The notes under the pieces were generated by a model. The model ran no database searches. It saw only the letters and a list, made by a program, of their open reading frames with translations, and was not told the origin of the DNA. Positions 57,539 through 64,000 of a DNA stretch of 64,000 nt are shown in pieces. Source of the DNA: Candidatus Melainabacteria bacterium (GTDB taxonomy: Bacteria > Cyanobacteriota > Vampirovibrionia > Obscuribacterales > Obscuribacteraceae); contig JACRFZ010000096.1 of the NCBI GenBank assembly GCA_016212515.1, forward strand, positions 1 through 64,000, read 5' to 3'. The position numbers were made by a program, and so were the translations under genes. Every line of letters starts with the position of its first letter. Positions within the stretch are counted from its first letter, which is position 1.

Positions 57539-59608
57539 ATGACAAAGTACTTCACTATCGCCACCGCCGGTCATGTGGACCATGGTAAGACCAGCCTGCT
57601 GAAAGCGCTCACCGGCGTCAATCCCGACCGCTTGAAGGAAGAGCGAGAAAGGGAGATGACCACGGATCTCGGCTTTGCGCCCCTTTTTATTAAAGCGGCG
57701 GCAGATTCTCAGCAGCCTGCCGAAGATATTGTGGTGGGCTTCATTGATGTTCCCGGGCATGGTAAGTTTCTCAAAAATATGTTGGCCGGTGTAGGCGGTC
57801 TGCATCTGGCACTGCTAGTGGTGGCGGCTGATGAAGGCATCATGCCCCAGACCTTGCAGCACATTAAAATTCTCAGCCTCCTTGGTGTGCGGCAAGTGCT
57901 ACTGGCCATCAGCAAAATAGATCTGGCTCCGGAACAAGTGCACACGGTCAGACAGTCTGTCGAAGCCCTGCTGACCATCTACAATATGCAGGCCCTGGCC
58001 GTGCAGCCTGTCTCGGCCTTGAGCCTGACCGGCATCGAAGCCCTCAGCGATACTCTTGCCGGTTTGCTACTGCACTTGCACCGCAACAGCCCGGCAAAAG
58101 CGGAGCTGGCTGCATATTTGCCGGTGGATAGGGTCTTCAACAAAAGCGGTTACGGCAAAGTAGTCACCGGTACTCTGGTGGAGGGTTCCATCAAGGTCGG
58201 AGACAATCTTATTCTCAGCCCCGGCGCCGTTCCGGCTCGTGTGCGCGGGCTCGAGACCTTCGGGCGCAAGTTGGAAGCAGCCCATGCCGGTCAACGCCTG
58301 GCTGTCAATCTGGCTTTTAAAGATGAGCCCAAGCTCAGTCGCGGTAGCGTCCTCAGCCCTTTGCCCTGTGCGCCGGCTTTCACCTTGCTTGTCACCATTG
58401 AAGATCTGGGCGGTCTTGAGTATTTTGGCGAAGAGGGTGGTGGTGCGACCGGTGCCTACCTTGATCCGGCGCGTGGCTCCTCGACCGTTCCCAGGCTCAA
58501 ACCACAGCCCATCAAGCTCTATCATGGCACCGCCGAGTATCCTGGCTACCTGCGCTGGCTGGAGCCCGCTGCCTGTGCCGCCGATTCTTCCCGAGATGAA
58601 GAAGATCTCCCGGCTCAGAAAGGCAACGCTCTCTATTTCGCCCAGATTGCCCTGGATGAGCCGGGCTCAGTGCGGGCAGGCGATCGCTTTGTTTTGCGCT
58701 ATGGCGACCATGGTATTGCCGGTGGTTCTATACTCGGCGCCGACCGTCCGCACTGGTTCAAGCGAGCCGACATACAACCATTTCTTTCCCTGCTCTCGGC
58801 AGGGCAGTATGCCGGAGCCGTTCGCTTCGTCTTACAGAAGCACCCCCAGTTGGCCCTGAAAGCAGAGCAAATGTCCTGGTTCCTGCCCCAGAGCCAAGCT
58901 TCGGCTGCCCTGGCGGCTGCGCTGGAAGGTGGCGAAAATCCATCGCCAGCGGAAGATAGGGGCTTGAATGTGGCAGCTAAAAAGCTCGGGGAATACTTCT
59001 ATCACCCCCTTCCCATGGCCCGGCTGGAGAAGAAAGTCTCTGCTTATGTGCTCTCCAACCTCGCTCAGGACAGCCAGGCTTCCTCTTCCCTTTCCCTTGA
59101 ATCACTGCGGCAGAAACTCTGCCCCTTCCTGGACCGCAGTTTCCTGCCTCTTCTCACCACCGAAGTACTGGCCGGCAATCTTGTGCAGCGCCAGGGCGAC
59201 AAGCTTGTGCCGGCAGCACGGGCTTCCCGCGGGGCTGGAGCGGACAAGGGACGGCAAGTGCTCTCCATACTGGAAGCACAACCGGTGCTGGAATTGAGCG
59301 AGCTGGCTAAACAATGCGGGTTATGCGAGCGAGACTTAAAAGAAATCATGGAAGAGCTTTCCACTGCCGGAGCAGCGGAGATCGTTTCCTATGAATTTGC
59401 AGCCAGCCGTAAGACCATAGAAGCCGGTCACCGCCACCTGGGTAAGCTCTGGCAGGCACGTCGCGATATTTCCCCTTCGGAGTTTCGGGAAGCCATGCAG
59501 GTGAGCCGCAAGTACACCATGGCCCTGCTTGCCTATTACGACGACCACCAGATTACTCGCCGGGTCGGTAATGGCCGCATGCTGCTAAAGGCGCCGCCTA
59601 AACAATAA
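57539..59608 (+). CDS. selB: Selenocysteine-specific elongation factor
   Basis: The 689-aa GTPase delivers Sec-tRNA to UGA codons marked by a SECIS hairpin. The G1 loop is GHVDHGKTSLL (11-21), switch I EREMTTDLGFAPL, and G3 DVPGHGKFL. G4 reads SKID instead of NKxD. EF-Tu-like beta barrels follow, with DRVFNKSGYGKVVTGTL. A ~50-residue insertion (YFGEEGGGATGAYL onward) precedes the C-terminal winged helices, which end ISPSEFREAMQVSRKYTMALLAYYDD-x-TRRVGNGRML, the SelB SECIS-binding domain. No selA, selC, selD or selenoprotein gene was identified in the window. Confidence 0.92.
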   Translation: MTKYFTIATAGHVDHGKTSLLKALTGVNPDRLKEEREREMTTDLGFAPLFIKAAADSQQPAEDIVVGFIDVPGHGKFLKNMLAGVGGLHLALLVVAADEGIMPQTLQHIKILSLLGVRQVLLAISKIDLAPEQVHTVRQSVEALLTIYNMQALAVQPVSALSLTGIEALSDTLAGLLLHLHRNSPAKAELAAYLPVDRVFNKSGYGKVVTGTLVEGSIKVGDNLILSPGAVPARVRGLETFGRKLEAAHAGQRLAVNLAFKDEPKLSRGSVLSPLPCAPAFTLLVTIEDLGGLEYFGEEGGGATGAYLDPARGSSTVPRLKPQPIKLYHGTAEYPGYLRWLEPAACAADSSRDEEDLPAQKGNALYFAQIALDEPGSVRAGDRFVLRYGDHGIAGGSILGADRPHWFKRADIQPFLSLLSAGQYAGAVRFVLQKHPQLALKAEQMSWFLPQSQASAALAAALEGGENPSPAEDRGLNVAAKKLGEYFYHPLPMARLEKKVSAYVLSNLAQDSQASSSLSLESLRQKLCPFLDRSFLPLLTTEVLAGNLVQRQGDKLVPAARASRGAGADKGRQVLSILEAQPVLELSELAKQCGLCERDLKEIMEELSTAGAAEIVSYEFAASRKTIEAGHRHLGKLWQARRDISPSEFREAMQVSRKYTMALLAYYDDHQITRRVGNGRMLLKAPPKQ

Positions 59609-59634
59609 GTCTTTCTCTATCTGGCCGGTTGCCT

Positions 59635-62148
59635 TTAATCGCGGGCGATAACAATATGGTCGCTTGCCTGACCGAAGCATTTGCCGTGGCTGTCTTTGGC
59701 CCAGAGGCGCATCTGGTAAATGCCCAGAGCCGGGAACATGTCGGCCGTCAATTTGATCTGACCTTTGCGCCGGGGCAATTCTATGGTGCGCCCTCTTACT
59801 TTCGAGGGCTCGGTGCTGTTCTGTTCTTCGAAGAGTAGATTGGCTCTGGTTATTTCAGCCATGGCGGCGGTGGCATTTTCTATATTGGAGACATCGTAGT
59901 CTACCGTGGCGCCCTTGCCCACATGCAAATAGCCCTTGCTGCCCAGGTAACCGCCACCCGGGAAGTGTATCTGCGGCAAAATTTGTTGAGGTTTTATCAC
60001 TTCCACACTGGTGAGGGTAGCCTTCATGTCATGGGGCAGTTTCAAAACAAAACCATGGCTGTCCCCACCAAGAGACCATTCCGGCAAACTGCGCAGAGGC
60101 AGAATTACTCGCAACTCTTGATTGGCCAGACTGCCGTCACTGAGGGTGGTGGCAGGCAGGTGGGCATGGGTGCGGCAACGTAGTTCGTAATTCGGCACAA
60201 GGTCATTGGTATAAAGAAGGTCCAGCCCCTCTTTTACCACTCCCGGTTCGCTCACCTTCAGGGTTACCGCCACAAACTCCAGGGCAAAGCAAGGTTGTTT
60301 GGGCAGGTTTAACTTAATCTCCGGTCTACCCCAGCGCCCGCCACTGCCTTCGCTGAAGAGTCCTTCCGCCGTCCATTCATACTTGACGGCACCGCCCCTG
60401 GACTCACCGGCAGCGGCAATTTCCCTTAAATCGGCGCCAGTGAAACTTGTCTTTCTTTCCGGGGTGGAATTTTCCGCTTGTGGATACTGCCCGATCCTGC
60501 CGAGATCTACGGGTTGGAAACAACTGCCGGCACGGTCGAAACGAAAGATCTTGATTTTGTCTCGGTCCTGGAAGAGGGATTCCTTTACGTAAGCGAAAGG
60601 AAAAATGGGTTCGAAGCGATCAACCATGATGGCGTTCAATACATCCCGCTCAAGTTGCGGGGTGCGGGTCATACCTGGCAGGGCGTTGCGGCAGATATAG
60701 GCGCCGTGCTCCTGATCGGGCAGTCCCACAAAGAGAACCTGGGGATCCCCTTCAACCTTACGGTAAAGCTCTGAGAGGGCCTGGCGAATGGCGTTGGCCG
60801 TTTTTCCGCCTTCCACCCAGGCCTGGTTGTTGAGATTGAGCAGAACAAAGGCCGTGGCGCAGAAAATACCGGCATGAATGAGGCGAAAACCTTTGTCCAG
60901 AGGCTTGCGTCTTTTGCCCAGCCCGATTACCCCCAGGCAGAGAAGCATGGCTAGCGGTACGGTGGCCAGATAAGCGAGGCGGCTGCCCTGCAGGTCGTCG
61001 GCAATGGCAAAAACTTTGTAGACCGGTAGCAGGCTCAAGACGAGCCAGCCGGCAAGAAAAACATAGAGTCTGGTGAGTGGGCGGAAAAAGAGCAAATTAC
61101 CCAGGGCAAGAAGGGCTGCCATGGCCAGGCTCAAGTCCCAGAGTTTGACGGGCCAGGATCGCACGCTGACCAACTCCCGGTTGAAGGGCTCGATGAACAG
61201 TCGCAGTCCGCAAATCCAGACATAAATGAAGTTCTTCAAGTCGGAAATGAAGAAGAGCGAATCGTCATAACCCCCCACGAAAGTGCCAAGGGCCAGAAGA
61301 CGCACGACAAAGTAGACGACAATCACCAAAAGGAAGGGCGCTGTGGGAGCCAGGGCATCCGTCACTCTTCGCAGCAGGGCGCGACTGGAGAGTCCTCTGG
61401 CACTGAGGCGCACCGGGAAGAAAAATTCGAAGAGAATGAACACCGCCGGTAGTGTTATGGCCATTTCTTTGGAGAGCAAGGCCAGCACCAGAAAGACGTA
61501 GCACAGGCTTTGAACCAGGATATTCTTGCTGCGGCGGCTGGCCAGATAGCACCAGAAAGAGAGGGTAATGAAGGCTGTCACTACTGCATCCACTCGTCCT
61601 GTGATCCAGGAGACGGCTTCCGGATGCAAGGGATAAAGTCCAAACATGAGGGCCGCGCAGAAAGGCCAGAGCCTCTGAAAACTGGCATCGGGTATGGCCC
61701 CTTCCAGAGCCGCACCGTCAGCTCCCTTTGCCAGGCGCATGGTTTCCGAAGCTAGATGGGAGGCAATGAAAAAGATCGCCACCGTGGAAGCCAGGTGAAA
61801 GAGCAGATTGGTGATGTGAAAGCCCAGTCCATCTTTATTGAATAAGACATAGTCGGAAACCATAAAGACTGAAATGAGGGGGCGGTAGAACTTGGTGGTG
61901 GTACCGTCCAGCCAGGAACTGTGGAAGTTCCTCCAGATAAGCTCATGGTTGACTAAGGCGTCCTTGAGCCAGATCAGGTGTACAAAGTCATCGCCGGCAA
62001 AAAAATTGAAGAGGACGCTTTTGTAAGCCAGGCTGGTGAGCACAATTAGAGCCAGTACAAGAACAAGCACAGGTAAGGATTTCTCCTCCTGTGCTCGACC
62101 CGGGACTTGACTGTCCCTGTTTTTTTCCTTTGTATTGGCGGCAGTCAC
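59635..62148 (-). CDS. PMT/TMTC-like polytopic membrane protein
   Basis: The 837-aa protein has a first span (residues ~25-45) and ~10 further spans up to ~430, as in GT-C glycosyltransferases. The loop FAGDDFVHLIWLKDALVNHELIW carries an acidic pair after the first span (the D-D/E-x motif of this fold). FGLYPLHPEAVSWITGRVDAVVT resembles TMTC/PMT proteins. The C-terminal ~350 residues are soluble and strand-rich, probably extracytoplasmic. It likely transfers a sugar from a lipid carrier. The DegT aminotransferase next to it (17-nt gap) may supply an amino sugar. Confidence 0.72.
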   Translation of the reverse strand: MTAANTKEKNRDSQVPGRAQEEKSLPVLVLVLALIVLTSLAYKSVLFNFFAGDDFVHLIWLKDALVNHELIWRNFHSSWLDGTTTKFYRPLISVFMVSDYVLFNKDGLGFHITNLLFHLASTVAIFFIASHLASETMRLAKGADGAALEGAIPDASFQRLWPFCAALMFGLYPLHPEAVSWITGRVDAVVTAFITLSFWCYLASRRSKNILVQSLCYVFLVLALLSKEMAITLPAVFILFEFFFPVRLSARGLSSRALLRRVTDALAPTAPFLLVIVVYFVVRLLALGTFVGGYDDSLFFISDLKNFIYVWICGLRLFIEPFNRELVSVRSWPVKLWDLSLAMAALLALGNLLFFRPLTRLYVFLAGWLVLSLLPVYKVFAIADDLQGSRLAYLATVPLAMLLCLGVIGLGKRRKPLDKGFRLIHAGIFCATAFVLLNLNNQAWVEGGKTANAIRQALSELYRKVEGDPQVLFVGLPDQEHGAYICRNALPGMTRTPQLERDVLNAIMVDRFEPIFPFAYVKESLFQDRDKIKIFRFDRAGSCFQPVDLGRIGQYPQAENSTPERKTSFTGADLREIAAAGESRGGAVKYEWTAEGLFSEGSGGRWGRPEIKLNLPKQPCFALEFVAVTLKVSEPGVVKEGLDLLYTNDLVPNYELRCRTHAHLPATTLSDGSLANQELRVILPLRSLPEWSLGGDSHGFVLKLPHDMKATLTSVEVIKPQQILPQIHFPGGGYLGSKGYLHVGKGATVDYDVSNIENATAAMAEITRANLLFEEQNSTEPSKVRGRTIELPRRKGQIKLTADMFPALGIYQMRLWAKDSHGKCFGQASDHIVIARD

Positions 62149-62165
62149 TGCTTGCTAATTAAGCC

Positions 62166-63395
62166 CTAAATCGAACTAAGGGCCGTGGACACCGGCATGG
62201 TCACAGGGCTGGCAGCCACTTTCGCCATGTGCGACTTGATGCAATCAGCTACATAAATGACTTGCTCATTGGTCAGCTCCGGATACATGGGCAAGGAAAG
62301 CACTTCCCTTGAGAGTCTTTCGGAGATGGGGAATTGACCCATACTCGCTCCCACTTGCTGGAAGGCTTGCTGAACATGCAGCGGTACCGGGTAATAGCAC
62401 ATGGAGCCGACATTGGCTTTGGAAAGTTCTGCTATCAACTCGTCCCGTCTGGGATTCTCCAGGGTGCCGCTAGTGCCGGCATCGCTTAGAACACGGATGG
62501 TGTACTGGTGATAGACATGCTGTACTTCCCCTCTGGCAGTGCCGGCTTTCTGCCCGGCCAGGCTGACGGTGGGGGTGATGATGCCGGGGCAGCCGCTCAG
62601 GTGTTTTGTATAGAGGTCGGCAATTTCTGCCCGGCGAGCATTCCAACCAGCCAGATAAGGCAACTTGACTGAGAGCACGGCCGCTTGCAGTTCGTCGAGA
62701 CGGCTGTTGACGCCGAGTTCGTCGTGGTAGTAGCGTTTGCGCATGCCGTGGGCGCGAATGGCCTTTAGTCGTTCCGCCAGTTTTTCATCGCTTGTCACAA
62801 TCATACCGGCGTCTCCGGCCGCACCGAGGTTTTTGGTGGGATAGAAACTGGTGCAGGCCAGGTCGCCCATACTGCCGGTGGGACGACCTTTGTAGGTGGC
62901 GCCGATGCCCTGGGCATTGTCTTCGATTACTCTCAGTCCGTGGCGCTTTGCTATTTCACAAATGGGTTCCATGTGGGACGGCAAACCATAAAGATGCACC
63001 GGCATAATGGCCTTGGTGCGGGGCGTGATTGCCCGTTCAATTTGCTCGGGGTCAATGTTGTAGCTGTGCTCGTCGATATCAATGAAAACCGGTTTGGCAC
63101 CCCGCAGGGCGATGGCTTCCACTGTGGCGGCGAATGTAAAGGGAGTGGTGATGACCTCGTCTCCCGGCCCGATGTCCAGACACCAGAGCGCCAGGAGCAG
63201 GGCGTCCGTGCCGTTTGCTACGCCGATGCCGTACTTGGCGCCGCAAAGGGCTGCTATTTTTTCTTCCAGGCTCTGTACATATTTGCCCAGAATATAGTTA
63301 CCGCTGCGAAGAACTTCCAGTATGGTGGCCTCTAGTTCGGTCTGAATGGTTTCGTACTGAGCTTTGAGGTTAAGAATGGGTACCGAATTACTCAT
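62166..63395 (-). CDS. DegT/DnrJ/EryC1/StrS sugar aminotransferase
   Basis: ATG 63395 starts MSNSVPILNLKAQYETIQTELEATI; the longer frame to 63461 begins with an unconserved stretch. The 409-aa PLP enzyme has VANGTDALLLALWCLDIGPGDEVITTPFTFAAT, FIDIDEHSYNIDP, HLYGLPSHM, and VIEDNAQGIGA. The PLP lysine is in SFYPTKNLGAAGDAG, followed by RAHGMRKRYYHDELGVNSRLDELQAAVL. It transfers an amino group to a nucleotide-linked ketosugar, as in WbpE or PglE. Located upstream of the GT-C-like gene in the same direction. Confidence 0.93.
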   Translation of the reverse strand: MSNSVPILNLKAQYETIQTELEATILEVLRSGNYILGKYVQSLEEKIAALCGAKYGIGVANGTDALLLALWCLDIGPGDEVITTPFTFAATVEAIALRGAKPVFIDIDEHSYNIDPEQIERAITPRTKAIMPVHLYGLPSHMEPICEIAKRHGLRVIEDNAQGIGATYKGRPTGSMGDLACTSFYPTKNLGAAGDAGMIVTSDEKLAERLKAIRAHGMRKRYYHDELGVNSRLDELQAAVLSVKLPYLAGWNARRAEIADLYTKHLSGCPGIITPTVSLAGQKAGTARGEVQHVYHQYTIRVLSDAGTSGTLENPRRDELIAELSKANVGSMCYYPVPLHVQQAFQQVGASMGQFPISERLSREVLSLPMYPELTNEQVIYVADCIKSHMAKVAASPVTMPVSTALSSI

Positions 63396-63748
63396 GGTTT
63401 CTCTTTGTTGTCCTGGAATGGTGACGGGAAATCTAACTCTTTGAACAATAGCTTGCGTCAAACTATGCCAGTTTATCGGTTAGTGGTCAGGATTCAAAGG
63501 TAACCTTGATAAGCTTCAGCTTGACTTTCTGAGGACTGGTTAATCTTTGAGGAGGGGGTTGCCCTTCCTTCTTCTTCATTTCCCTTCGGTGCTTGGCTCA
63601 ACTTTGCCCACTTTCGCTATTTATCAGACGGAAAATCCGTGAGAAGCAGAGGTAGCCTTGCCTTATCTCTAATATTAGAAATTTTGAATAGTGAAAGGAA
63701 AAGGGAGGACCACCGGTCCTCCCTTTTCCTGAAGCACTGATTTATTGC
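63396..63748. other. Intergenic region with strong hairpin
   Basis: 353 bp between minus-strand genes. Apart from the hairpin at 63696-63730 I see no gene. TTGACG (63456-63461, minus strand) may be part of the aminotransferase promoter. Confidence 0.5.
63696..63730 (-). terminator. Perfect 16-bp hairpin, terminator
   Basis: AGGAAAAGGGAGGACC (63696-63711), loop ACC, GGTCCTCCCTTTTCCT (63715-63730) without mismatch. It lies 19 nt after the minus-strand stop at 63749. The T content after it is modest (TTTCAC). Confidence 0.7.
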
Positions 63749-64000
63749 TTATCTTTTCTTGCCGGGCAGAGCCACGGTTCTGGAAAGAGCATTGGTGACG
63801 AAGAGGTTGAGGCTGACGCCTTCTTTCTCGGCTCTGTCTACCAGGGCTTTGTGCAGCGACTTGGGAAGACGGACCGTGAATTTGCCTGAGAACTTCATGT
63901 ACTCATCATCGCCGCCGCGGGAAGCGCTGGGGGATTTGGCTTTGGTTGTGTGTTTGGTCGGGGCTTTGCGACCAAGTTTACGACCACCACCAAGTCTTTT
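63749..64000 (-). CDS. HicB-like ribbon-helix-helix protein (5' end outside window)
   Basis: This frame ends at TAA 63749-63751 and is open to the right edge; the 83 visible residues are the C-terminus. A basic Lys/Gly/Arg/Thr-rich start (GGGRKLGRKAPTKH) is followed by SGKFTVRLPKSLHKALVDRAEKEGVSLNLFVTNALSR. That is the HicB C-terminal ribbon-helix-helix pattern (S-G-K-x-x-x-R-L-P-x-x-L-H-x-x-L). In HicAB this domain is the DNA-binding antitoxin part, but HicB-like orphans are common. Whether a HicA partner lies beyond the edge cannot be seen. Confidence 0.78.
   Translation of the reverse strand, partial: KRLGGGRKLGRKAPTKHTTKAKSPSASRGGDDEYMKFSGKFTVRLPKSLHKALVDRAEKEGVSLNLFVTNALSRTVALPGKKR

Overview
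The window looks like chromosomal DNA of a free-living, Gram-negative-type bacterium with roughly balanced GC. The gene set fits a non-photosynthetic relative of the cyanobacteria (Melainabacteria/Vampirovibrionia, Obscuribacterales-like): a TMEM14 protein, SpoIID and VanW proteins without sporulation genes, very many TPR and single-pass secreted hypotheticals, and large membrane proteins of no clear family. This placement is an inference from gene content; no rRNA or marker alignment was possible.

Left part (1-6.4 kb): the 3' end of a repeat-rich Gly/Ser/His/Gln protein, a DUF2225-like zinc-ribbon protein, then a compact type IV secretion-like set (PrgI-like membrane protein, VirB4/TraC ATPase, two small single-pass proteins). 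6.4-9 kb: riboflavin genes ribE, ribBA, ribH. 9-18.3 kb: a fused SDR/SCP2-like protein, an RDD protein, a thiolase, NAD-dependent DNA ligase, a TPR protein, an FMN reductase and two secreted hypotheticals, one with seven copies of a 21-bp coding repeat. 18.4-22.5 kb: an ABC exporter with a thioredoxin-like partner and small membrane ORFs. 22.7-27.7 kb: dapB and a phenylacetate-type catabolic run on the minus strand (paaK-like ligase plus three crotonases, one carrying a C-terminal zinc ribbon).

27.8-36.8 kb: a ~1,167-codon membrane protein with a CPBP protease core, split by one in-frame TGA, then a hybrid histidine kinase, a secreted hypothetical and a many-pass membrane protein. 36.8-45.5 kb: the most coherent accessory block, two divergent envelope operons. 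One encodes a secreted AMMECR1-like protein, a 1,689-aa thioester alpha-2-macroglobulin and VanW; the other a Tat-type penicillin-binding transpeptidase and a SpoIID/LytB protein. 45.5-48.3 kb: a protein built from an IS1595-type zinc ribbon and a DprA-type winged helix, with 35-bp tandem repeats upstream, then a flavodoxin pair with Fur-like boxes upstream.

48.3-64 kb: an aminotransferase, a TPR/histidine-kinase pair, TMEM14, a phosphoesterase pair, tRNA-Phe(GAA), a DedA protein, selB with a promoter that would give a leaderless mRNA, a PMT/TMTC-like membrane protein with a DegT aminotransferase, and a HicB-like ribbon-helix-helix protein cut by the right edge. No CRISPR array, rRNA, complete insertion sequence or prophage was seen. 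The strongest candidates for new biology are the alpha-2-macroglobulin/AMMECR1/transpeptidase/SpoIID block, the transposase-derived regulator with its repeats, and the TGA-interrupted CPBP protein.
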